From: Blasia pusilla
Taxonomy: Eukaryota; Marchantiophyta; Marchantiopsida; Blasiales
Length of the DNA: 64,000 nt
Assembly: GCA_050084515.1 (NCBI GenBank)
Contig: CM114274.1
Span: forward strand, 32,736,001 to 32,800,000
Reading direction: 5' to 3'
The notes below the pieces were generated by a model, which was not told the DNA's origin, did no database searches, and saw only the letters and a list, made by a program, of their open reading frames with translations. Positions 1 through 12,200 of the stretch are shown one piece after another; the stretch's first letter is position 1; every line of letters starts with the position of its first letter. The position numbers and the translations under genes are program-made.

Positions 1-205
1 AGGTTTTGCTGTGAGAGAGAGGAGGAGCTTGAGAGTCAATTCCTGACCTAATGCCCGTCAAAGAATCCATGACACCGTTGGGACTGTAAATTTGAATAAG
101 TTAAAAAAAATGATCCATGAAGTTGTCAAAACCATTGTCAAAGAAACAACGCCTTCGTAGAACAATAGTGATACATTCTTCAGATTATGGCGTGGTGGTC
201 CTTAC

Positions 206-3200
206 AAAGATGCCTGCTGACTGACACTTGGCGACAGCTTCCGGTACACCAGGCCTGCACGGATCTTTAATACCAATAATTGCCAAACAAATCAGGTCTT
301 GTTCAGGAAGTCCTTCAGTCTTGAGTCTTTCTGGAGTAAGTGACTCAACCTCTTGTTCACTTATCTCCCTGTATGCAAAACATAAAGTGCGCAAGGAAGC
401 ATTTGCAAAGGCACTGATAATCAGCTGAAGCTCCTCCATCTAACACGCACATCAAACATTCCACAATCGCGAATGTCAAGTCTGCACGCGTATGATGAAC
501 AGCTAAATTAGAGAAGAAGAACGAAATCCAGACTACTGCTTATTCAGAACCATGATTTTAATGAATGAGCTGAATGGATGCAAGATAAGCTTCATCGACA
601 ACGGGGATGAGGGGACCATAGGACTCCAAACCAAACCTCACAGCGCAGTCAAGCTGTAGTCTCTAAACCACGGTGTAGTGGAACTCCTTTCTATTTCTTA
701 CATAATCAAGGCTGACTCGAACTGTGCTAGCAAAACGTGTCCAGCGTCCTCTTGCTATTCAATGTCCGGGGAGATTACTCCGACAAGCTTAAGATTAAAT
801 TGCTGAATGATTTGGATGGCTAGCTAGTCCTGGTCTTATGGATTTACATGCTCGGGGTCGACCTATCCTGTTGTAAATTCAACTGGTCTGGTTTGGTCTG
901 TCCTTTGGTCTCTACTCTCCATGAAACGTCAGAATTATTTCGTTTCCGCAATGGAAGTGTCCTTAAAGGATAGCGATTTGGAGGGCTAGCTAGCCCTGCT
1001 CTGATGGATTTACATGCTCGGGGTCGACCTATCCTGGTGTAAATTCAACTGGTCTGGTTTGGTCTGTCCCTTGGTCTCTACTCTCCAGGAAACGTCAGAA
1101 TTATTTCGTTTCCGCAATGGAAGTGTCCTTCAAGGATAGCGACTTACTTTTTCTGCCGTGATGGGACTCGTGGATCCGTCTGCTTCGAGAACTTTAGAGC
1201 AGTGTTCAAGCATAATTTCAGCTGCTCCTTTCCAGTGGAGCCATGGCTTTCCATCTTTTGTCTGCGTTTAGAAGCCACGAGCAAAGAGAAGTGTAATGTT
1301 GATATAATGGCTAAAATGGGAATCTCTAGAATTTGCCATTCCCACGCACTTCGTCCTGCAGTAGTTTCGTAGGTGGATTTTCGACCGTTTTCAGAACAAG
1401 ACAGGTAGTGAAACGAAGATGAATGATTCATTCCGTTTCAAGTCTAGAGACCAAAAATGGGACAGATGAATGAAAAGCGCAAAACGAGCGGGTCGACATG
1501 CAACATGCCAGTCGCCCTTATATTGAAGATAATGGAGTTCACAGGAGTGCTGCAGTTCCTAGAAGGAAACGGGAATCCAGTGCAGGACGATCAAGACGAG
1601 CCTGCAAAGTGATGAGAATCATTACTCTGAAAACGACCCCCATGCGTTTTTTGGTTGAGTTAAATGTCTCCACGGCTATGGTTGTCAAGTTCAGTCTCAC
1701 ATCTGGAAACCTTGCACCAAGCTGTAAAAAAACGGGTAGGTTAGTTTAAACAGGGATTTAGGAATCTTGCTACGATGGTTGCTTGACAGAAGCGACCGAC
1801 TCCAAGGATTGCCAACCAATGGTTTATAGCAAAGTTCTAGTGTATATGTATGAGCTGACCGTGAAAGAGAGTTGACTAGATCATCGCGTTTCAATACAGA
1901 AAACTTCGGTAGCAGGTTGAAGGAACAAGGTAGCAAACGATTGACAATCAATCTTTCGAGTAGGTTAAGTATGGATAATGCTGTTCTGATGGTATCCAAG
2001 TGATGCCAGGTTGCTTGATCTTTAATCACCATGGACACTAAAAGTCACTCATCTTTCCTTCCTCTAGGGATTTCATTTGAAGGTTAGGTATTCGAACGCA
2101 TGATCATAGTGCCTAGCCTGCGCTGTTTGGATGTATTGTGTACAAGAGATGTCAGGATGCGCGACCTTTGAATCACCACGCACACTTACATCGCTTACAG
2201 CAGTTTACTTCCTCGACTACGGCTTCCATCCGAGCGTCACTTCCTCAGGCATTCAAACACACGATAATAATACTGCCAGCGAGCGTGCTCCTCATTAGTA
2301 CTACGCACGGGTGGGGCAAACGGAAGCTTACCTTCACACCCCACGTGAGAACCGCTATCTCCGTAGGCGTCCCGGTCACTTCCGGTGGCTGTGTAGCGTC
2401 CTGTTCCAACACGTTCCAAGTTCAAGTACCGTTACAATTTCTCAAGGAGATATTAGTTTCATCTTTTCGGGAGTTTCCAATAATTCATAGTTTTCTTGGG
2501 TATTCTTCGGCTCAACGTTTCAATCCGAATCGGTAATCTTCTCTACATAATTATCATATATAAAGATAAAATAATGAGATCTGAAAAATAGAATTCATTT
2601 TTCAGATTTGATATTTTGGGAAAAAAATAATTCTAATGAAAGAGGGAAATGATTTCCTTAACTAAAATTAAGTAATGATTTAATTAGTAGTTATTATTTT
2701 GGTGGAAGAAATGGAGGTGGAGGAGCAAAAATTGTTTAAAATTTTATGGAGGGATGGAGTTATTTAGGGGAGTGGAAAATTATTTAAATTTTAACTAAGA
2801 GTGGAATGTTATTTCTCTTTTAAGATTCAAGAAAACGGAGATTATACTTCAAATCTGAAAAAAAGAAGAAGTGAAAAAATGATTTTTTGCTCAAGCACCA
2901 GCATGCTAACGAGTCCCTTTTAAAGGAGACCTTTTGTTGAAGTTATGGCATTAGAATTCATACTATAAAGACATGATAGCTTCTTGATTGCAAACGCTCG
3001 TATTGTAAGATTTTTGTTTAGCAAAATGATTATTGGCCCTTCTTAAGTTGAACTATTTTTTTAAATCTTCCTGTAAAAATTTGAAAATGATTCTACATCT
3101 TAAATAGATCATTTTTTGAGAAAATGAATGTAGTACGCTAGAGCTCCCTCAACAACCTCTCTTCATCCATACTAAGTTCCCAAACATGCTCCTTTAGCCT

Positions 3201-6200
3201 CCTTGATATCTCCCCATGTTCTCGGGTATTTTTTTTCCCAATCCCTTACTTGTGAAAAGTGCCCTCCAATGTGCTTCTCCTTGACCTTGTGTGAAAGAGC
3301 TAGTACATGTGGAGGTGTCATGGCAATGGAAAGAGTGTGTGTTGAACTCTCATGAACTGTCCCAAGGAGGGAAGTTCATGAGAGTTAGATGGCATCATCT
3401 CTCTCATTCTAAAAAATTTGACTATCCATATCCTCACAATCCTTGACTTTATATGGACCTATATTTTTCTATTTTTGGACTTGAAAGCCTAATAATTTTT
3501 CTTCCAAGTCACAAAGAAATTTTCAAGGTGGAATTTCCATTAGCATTCTTTTCAGTTCCTTTCTTCCAACAACCATAGATCTGGAATTCTTCCATCAAAT
3601 ACCAAGAAAGATGGGAGTAGAACTTGAATATAAAACTTCATGAAGTCCAATTCGTGGAATACGACGAAGCAAAAAAAAAGCCTTCCGAATGACCTCGAGA
3701 CGAAGAATGGTCAAAATGGACACATGATCAAAGCATATTCAATTCAATTTTTTGTCGGCTAGAATTGACAAGTCATTGGCCATGTGGGAAAAGAACTCCA
3801 CTCACTGCTGGAAAATGTACATTCCCATTTGTATTCATGCAAATCGTATGGTGAAGGATCTGAACAAAGATAAGCATGTAGTTGCGTTAGATGCGATAAC
3901 AGAGAGGCAATCTTGGTACAAAAATTCCTGATAAGAACTTGATTGGTTATTGGTGTTATTTCTAAGAAGGGAAACTGAAAAAGGGATATAAAGCTAGTGA
4001 CTTCAAAACCTGAATGATGGACTCATCGAAGGTTTCATCTGTGCCTATTGTCTTTCTTAGTTTCCCACATATCCAATTGTTGACAACGGTCATCTGCATG
4101 TGACAAACACATGAAGTTAGGAATAATACTTTGGTAGTTGAGTTTTGATTCAACTTAAGAAGTTACTAGTACACATGGTCTTAGTGTTCATGGCCTATTA
4201 ATGGGCAATTAAGACAAGTTGAGTGTACTTGCAAGGTCAGGCATGGAAGAGGTTGAGTTAGATACATGATGTATTATAAAAGGTAGATTCATGTTCTAAG
4301 TTGTCTTTGATGCACCTTATTATTGAGAACTCAGTAAGGTTCTTGGGGATTAAGGTTTCTAACTTGAATAGAAGTTCCCACTTATTTCAAGAAGTGAAGA
4401 AAGAAGAAGATACTAAACATTTGGGTTTCCTATAGCAACGCATCGCACGACGGGCAATGATATACTAGTTCATATAAAATCGAATAAGATTGATCAAGAA
4501 TAGAATGACCAATGTCAACTATCTTGTGACTTAGTTCCTTGTGTGTTCTCTTGCAATGATATAGATCCTCTCGCCTAGTCATCCTCCCATTAGTGTGAGA
4601 TAAAAACTTCGAGTCAAAAAGACCCATGAAGACTCTCTTGTGGTTTAGTTCTTTGTGTGTCCTGTTTTAATGATATTAACTTCGTATGTGTTGCAAGTAC
4701 CACATCCATGTTCCCACCATTCGATCATGGATTTATGAAACTATGCTCTGAGCAGCTAAGAATTAATATGAACAATCTTGAGCTTTGCTTTCAACAAGAC
4801 TTTGAAATTGAGTGCATCAACTCTTGGGATCCAATGGGTTCTCCCATCCACTTTCATTTCACCTCTGCTTTTCCTAGTGCTCTCCAGGATTGCAATGGTT
4901 TCTTGGATCACTGATACCCTAGGGACAGAGGAGATAAAAGAGATTATGGAAGTTAGGCAAAGAAGGTGCACGTTGCAGTGCTCTATTGTGATCTTGAGAA
5001 GGCCGAGTGCTTTCCTGTCTCACACTAATGCCATGCCTTGTTAAGTTTTGCTGATATTGTCTTTGCTGTTGGTGTGAGTTTAGCCGGTAGTGGGGGTGAC
5101 CCCTTTTCTTTTTCCGGGCTCGTTGTAACTTTCACGTACTCAGACTCTTTGAGTCCCCTCATTTGTACTCCCGATGGCTTTTCCATCACCCGCTTTAATT
5201 TTTATTCAGGCCTTCTCTTCTGATACCAATCGGCATTCTTCCAGATCGAAGTTGACACGAACTTTTCCAAGAGAGCAACTACTTTCATTCATTTGACCTA
5301 CTGACTGACTGTCCAGAAGTTCATAACTACTGAGTACTTACAAGTCTTTAATATCACACTATTTAGTGAATTCCCGATAGAGGGGCTCTTGAAGATGATT
5401 GTGTTGAAATTTGTTAATATCTAGTTTAGTCATGCCCTAAAAGTAGTTAGTCAAATACTAACTTAGTTGGATACTAATTTAGTTAGCTAGAGATAACTTA
5501 GTGTTCCTCTATCTTTTTAGGGTAACCTTGAATTAGGGCAATTCTCGAGTTAGGGCTAGCCACCATCTGTTATTTAGGGTATGGATCTGTTCAAGAAGAT
5601 CCAAGGGCCAGAAGTGCTCACCCTCATGTATATAATGTCTCTGTTTAGAGAGCAGAAGTCAATTCTACAGCATGCACAGTTTTGGTGAGGACTCCTGAGG
5701 CTCTTGGTCCTGCTGCAGAGTGATCAGAGAGTAGGAAGAGGAGATTGAGACTAATTGCTGTGCTTGCTAGAGCCTCACTGGAAGGCAGGTTGTTTTGTCT
5801 AGTATGCTGATGGAGATTGTTTGTGCTCAATGGTGAGCCATGTCTGATCTCTGAGCTGGTGACATGTGAGGACCTGCAGTGTGAGTGCAAGGTGTGACTG
5901 TAGAATCCTTCTTAGTATCTCTTAGATAGTAAGAAGAGTCACATCATGGTAGGGCTCTGATTTGGCAATAGAGATAGGAACTGATTTGCTGATTGTGTAC
6001 AAGCTGAAATCATGGATGGTCTAGCTGATGCTAGCTCTGACTTTGTACAAGGAGATACTTCTGCTGGTCAATCATTTTCTCAGATTGCTAACTTTAGGTT
6101 GGAAAACCTCATGTAAGAAAGGAATCCATCATTTAGCACAGCCATGTGAGATTTGAATCACATAGTACAACTGCCAATGATTTCCCACCTGTAAGAGAAG

Positions 6201-9200
6201 AGTAATCCTTCAGCACAGCTCTGTGAGAATAAAATCACTCAGAGGACAATTGTTATCGGAGACCCAACGCATGTCTGGAGTATTGTTAGCAAAGAAGGTC
6301 AAGTGGAAACATTTTCAACTTAGCGTCCAAGGCGAGTCATTTCGAATATTGTTAAACATCTTGAGAGCACTGGCACCCAAGAATAGATTATTTCATCACC
6401 CAGCAGATTGCTAGTCTATCACGGCAGAGACTGTACTCATTAAGTAGTGCATGTCGTAGCCTTGTGACCATAGACCCCGCGCCCTGGTTGGACGGTGCTG
6501 GAGACTGGGATGGTTGTAGAGAGAGGAAGAAGTGAAGAAGGTACCATATGAGAGGAAGGATACACTCTCATATAGTGTGAGTGCTGACCAAACAACGTGT
6601 TTGCTTCCAAGTGTCAACCAAGAAACTCTTCACTACACCATCTACTTTGCCTGATTGGGATCCCTAGCAGACATTACTTACCAGTGCATCAGCTTTGGGC
6701 AATGAATCAAGGCTACTGAATGTGTCAAACAATTCCGGTGTTACCGACTTAGCAATATCGGTATATGCTCTTGCTCTGTGTGTTGTGAATTTTGTGCAGG
6801 AGACCAAGTAGTGACTAGAGGTTTCATCCCCATCGTCACACAAGGCCCAGGAGTTTAGTTGTGTTCCCATCCTGCTTTTCGTATGGTTCAAGGGGATTGC
6901 CCACGTCCTAAACTTGAACTTGAGCCGGGTTTCTGAGAGAGGGGTTCCCCACAACTAGTTTTTCAGTTCTGCCTTTTCGGGATATACAGTCAACAGAGAG
7001 AGAGATCAGATATTTTCATGGCTTCCTCCGTGCTGTTCTGCTGTGCGCGTTTGCCCACTGCTATAGTTATGGTATCCCCAAATGCTTTCTCATACTGCTC
7101 CCACAGTTCAGGTCCTGCTGGGAGCTTGGTTGCTTGCACAATCTCTTGAACCTTTTTCGTCCAAGATTTGGCCTGCTTTACTGGTCTTCTTTGGGTCCAA
7201 GTTTTCCCCATCACCTCTTTAGGATAGCGATGGGAGTCCATTGTCTCCAACTGCCTCTGCCATTTCAACTTGGCGATGTCACGTCTATCCTCCAAGGGTT
7301 CCACTCCAAGTTCTGATCTCATCCCAACTCTGGCTGTTCATGAGGAAGCTGACATCATACCCTGAAACTCCTTAAGCTGCGCAGCTTCAAGCCTGTCCCT
7401 TCGTTTGGTGTTGGCATTCCACACTGCTGCCCCATATTTCAGCGAGGGACAAATGATATGCAAAATGACAGAGCGCTTTACTTCTGATGTGATGTCCCGG
7501 CAGTGTAGGAATCTTGACAGACCGTTCACCTTCTTGTGGCCTTTCTCAGTAGTCTTCTTAATGTGGGCATCCCACATGCAATCTTCTGAGAATTCTATGC
7601 CCAAATAGGTGTATGTGGGCACACGGGGGATCTCTTGTTTGCCCCAGTACCAGTACCAGTGTTGGTCTTGGTCCTCCTCCTTGCCATTGAAGATCATCAC
7701 ACCGCACTCCAGTACATTTGCTTCCATGCCCCACGTGTCACACCAGATTTTGGTCAGGGAGATTATCCCTTGGAGTTTGTTTCCTGTTTCCTCTAGGCCA
7801 CGAAAGTCATCAGCAAATATGAGGGCAACAAGAGAGCTGTTGCTCACCCGGATGCCTAGTCCACTATACTCCATTTTCTCCAATAGGGACTTCAAATAAA
7901 TGTTGAAGAGGGTGGGGGAGAGTGGGCATTCTTGGGCCACTCCTTGCTTGATGTCAAATGTCCCACTCTTATGGCCATTCACCAGAACTCTACTCATCGT
8001 GTTCTGATTCATCTTCTCCACCACCCTCCACATTTTCCCTTTGAGCCCTGCCTTCCACAAGCTATAAGATAGCCCCTCATGCCATACAGTGTCGTATGCC
8101 TTCTTGAGGTCCAAGAAGAAGCAATAGGTGGGTTTCCCCTCTTTTTTCCTACTCTGGATAATCTGACTGAAGGTGAAGATGTGATCCACGCATCCTCGAG
8201 CTTGTCGGACACCAGCCTGGCCTTCCTTGATGAGAGAATTCTCCTCCGGGTACACAGAGATTGTTAAGTATATGGCAGAGGAGCTTCCCGACTACACTTA
8301 GCAATGTCATACCCCTGTGGTTTCTAGGGTCTTCTCGCTCACCCTTCTTGAAGAGGTTCACGATGACTCCCACCTGCCACCTTTGTGGAATGACTTCTGC
8401 CCACCAGACCAGGTTGAAGAGACTCACTAAAGAACGAGCCATAGCAGTGTCGCCATACTTCAATAGCTCATTCACAAGCTCATCACCATTGCCTGCTTTG
8501 TGGTTCACAAGTTCTTTGATTGCTGCTTCCACCTCAGCCAGGGAGAACCAATTGTTTTATGGGATGCCTAGCTCATCATTTAACTTCTCCCATTGTATCT
8601 TAACAAAATCCTCCATCACCCTCTCGAAGTTCTGCTCTTCAAGGGATGTCCGAGTGGGCTTCCTACCTAACTCCTTGTAATGGTCTTCCAAGATATGTCG
8701 GATCTGTTTAGCAGTGGTCATCATCACACCGTCTTTTCTCTTCAGGGCCTTTACATCGTTTTTGTCCCTGGCCTTGCTCAATTTCTGCACTCCATCCAGA
8801 ACTTTTCCTGATTCTCAGTGAATTTCTCAGTGATGGATAAGGAGGTCGATTGGTTCAATTTCTTCTTGTGCATGCGCACGAGAAGACGGGTTTCCTTGCG
8901 CCAGGCAACATATTCTGCCCACAAGATGCATTGTCCTTGGCCTTGGCACATGCGACATACGCTTCCCTTCGTTGGGCAATCACTGCCTTGAGTTACAAGG
9001 ACCACCATTTGACGGCTCTGCCATAGATTATCAATTTCCTGCGTACAGCAATCTCAGCGGCATCTGTCACTCCATGCTCCCATCATGCCAGCAAATGTCC
9101 ACCGTTGTTCTCGTGAACCCAAAGGTCGTGACGGTAGATTCAATGAAAGTGTCAAATGCCAAGAGATATTCTTCCAGCTTGCCAACGTACACCTTCTTGT

Positions 9201-12200
9201 TCCCCTCATCTTGGAAGTCCTCTATCCTCCATTTCTTGATCACTCTCTTCACTGCTTTGGTCGAGCATTTTAGTCTTTGCTGCAACTCTGTCCAGACCAA
9301 CGAAGGATCTGATCTTCCAATGTCTGTCGCATCCACCGTGATCTTCCCACTGCGTGTGTCCACAAGCTCTCATTCTCCTTGAAGTTGACCCTAGTCCAAG
9401 CCCGGGAACCTGCCTTATGCCTATCATTCAGTGCCATCAGTTGAAGTTCCCTCAACATCGTGATCAGCCGTGTGCCATTGCCATTCACTCTCACATCGCC
9501 AAACATCCCGATCTCTGCTTGGGGATCAATGCTTTTCCCCACCCAGCTGTTGAAGTCTCCCAGCAAGACTATGTTACCCTTTGTCTGGAACCCAAGGCAA
9601 TCTGTTTTCACACTATCAAACGCTGCCTCTGTTACAGCAGCAGATTCACTGTTTGTGGGCATGTAAATACACCCAATATACATATCCCTTGAGTTGCACT
9701 CTGCTCGGACTTTGACGCATATTCTGTGTTCATACTGAGGCCCTCTGCTGATGATCTCACACTTGTCCACCATGAAGTCTCTGAGGAAGAAGCCGACACC
9801 CTTCATAACTCTGTTGTTGTCGGCCTGGGTGCTGCACATCTTTCCAAGCCATGCATAGTGTGGTACAGGGATAATCTCCATTAACTTGGTTTCCCAAGTT
9901 TCCTGATCACCACATATATGGATTTGATTTTTCAGCAAAACATCAGCAACCTCAAGCAGCTTCATTGGATGGGTCAGACCACAAAAGTTCCAGGCACTCA
10001 AACGGAGACCTGTCACCAAGTGGATTAGGGGTTGCCGTGGACGCTTTTGGCATATGTGTGGCTGCTTGCAACATGGAACCTCTTCATGTGCAGGCTCTTC
10101 ATCACTGGTTCCTTGAAGAGCACTAAAGATATTACGTGTGTAGATCACCAGCCGTTTTGTGGAGTTGGGCCTTTCCTTCAAGCTGGAACCACCCTCAACT
10201 ACCATAGCCCTCCAGTTGTAGGCACGTCTCAGTTCCTGACACACCTGGTTTTTGTGGCAAGCCAAGTATGGGCCTCCTCTACCCTTGATAGATACATTGG
10301 CGGCCATTCATCATCCGAGTAACCCTAGCTGTAGGGTGCCCAAAGAGAGCCCACTTCACTACCTGCTAAGGTGAACAGCCCTGGCATTAAGCCCTGGCAG
10401 AGGAGGGACTGTGAATCCAGCTTCGAAAGAAGGAGAGGTCTCCATTTCTCCAACTAAGTCCACTGGACACCTTACTTGTGGCACAACTGCCACAAGTCAC
10501 ATGGATACAGGACACAATAATCCACTCCTACCAACCAGGGGAATGACATCGCAAGCTCACAACAGGTTCCAACTACAGCAATGGGCAACTCGATAGAGAG
10601 TATTGCTATATTGCTTGCACGAGGTTCACTCATTATAAGTAGTGCTTTAGAACATGTCGTCCCAACATACCAGGCCTGTCAGGACTTATAGTTTTGAGGT
10701 TTAAACCCAACCAGGCCGCGCGGCAGAGAGATAGGAATTGAATTCAGAAAGACCGAGCTGATTTCAATTGAGCTGTAATCCTAGTGGCGAATCTGTCGCA
10801 GTAATCAGCAATGTTCGAATGAGTTATAACTCCAAGTAGGTAGACGGCTTGGTGGAAAAAGGGTTTCATTTAAACTTGGACATTACAAACGAGGATAATT
10901 TGATCTGTGTAAAGAAGATTACTTCTCACTTGTTGGAGCTTTCGTACCCTTTGCGTGTCTAAGGCAATGAGTGCATGGATTGAAGGGTAAGATGAGTATT
11001 GGCGCGAGGGTAGAAATATCATGGAGAGAGATAATTGATCACACAGGATGACAGAATCGGGCAATAGTTGGTTGAGATTCCAGTCGGAATGTTTACAGCA
11101 CATTCCTCATGTGAGTACTGAGATTATGGTACTTCGGATTATTTTGTGCTTAGGAACGAACTGGTCGCCCAACAATCCTTTCCGAGGTTGCAATAAACTA
11201 AAGAGAGTTTACCTGATTCATCGTCAGTGTGCCTGTTTTGTCACTGCATATAGCAGTAGCAGAACCCATAGTCTCGCAGGCTGATAAATGTCGAACCTGA
11301 TCAGTGACAGCAGCTCAGCTCAATACTGAAATGTTGACCCTCATTCACGTGTCACACGAACTTCATAAAGTATCCAAAGCGAGTAAGAATGTCAGACGGC
11401 GGGAAGCGTCATGAAATCTTACAAGTGCTCGGTCATCCATCATTTTCGCCATGGAGTAAGCCAACCTACATCCAGTAGGTAGGTCTAATTATGACTGCCA
11501 CATGGTAAATCTTGACTGAATCGATCAACACTTCTACCTCTAAGATCATATTAGCTCAGGATAAACATTTATACGTACGTCAGAGTTACGGCCAGGGGTA
11601 GGCCTTCGGGAACGGCCACAACCACTATAGTAACCTGCACAAAGCCGAAAAGATTTGTAGTGATTGTTAATTTTAGATACGGTTTGATTGCCTCTAGAAT
11701 GGCGAGGTAATATTGCAGAACCAATTCGACTTTTCGCTTAACAAAATTCGAATTTCCCCAATATGCTTTTATACAAGGGCGTAAAAAATAGGTCTACTTT
11801 TAGAGAATAGCAACTTCTGGTGCGTCCAGATTTGTGAGAATTGCAAATTGCACGTGAATTAGTACCATGAACTTCTCAGATGCTTGCAATATTTGAACCG
11901 TTTTTGTAATTCAAAAGTAAGGTATGGAAACTTACTGCAATCGCAAAAAAGTCGACAATCTTTCGACCATCTTCTCCGGTGAAATTGTGGAAATCAACTT
12001 GCGCTAAAAACCTTCATAGCAGCGATAAGATGACCCCCCAAAAGAAGTTCATTATAAAGCTTGAGAATGTCTATGAGCTCAGTTTCTTCCCTGGAAAAGG
12101 ACTGTCTGCCAGGTAGATTGCTACTGTAGTTGCTGATAGCGGTGCAAACTTCTAAACTCCTGAAAGGCTAGCTCACGAATGACTGGCATCAGCTAATTAC

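Larger units (their letters stand above)
6431..10720 (-). mobile_element. APE-type LINE retrotransposon, decayed, within an ACA intron
   Basis: Minus-strand non-LTR retrotransposon of about 4.3 kb. Order on the minus strand is apurinic-type endonuclease (10307-9067), reverse transcriptase (about 8790-7338) and a C-terminal Cys/His-like region (6954-6664). The 3' terminus is set by comparison with a second insertion at 16333-16397: both end in taatgagtacag directly followed by tctc. A 9-bp direct repeat, cggcagaga, lies at 6422-6430 and 10721-10729 and fits a target-site duplication. No poly(A) tail is visible. Several frame changes and stops make it non-autonomous. It lies antisense to nothing: it runs the same way as the host Ca2+-ATPase gene, inside its intron between the exons at 11213 and 2400. 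Confidence 0.88.

Noticed and set aside
5400-6430. Solo LTR of a Copia-like element
   Set aside because: The composition is suggestive, but no matching second LTR, defined ends or primer-binding site could be seen.
8261-8680. 139-residue plus-strand open frame in the LINE
   Set aside because: Antisense shadow of the reverse transcriptase. The plus frames at 9354-9692 and 8972-9382 are likewise shadows of the endonuclease.
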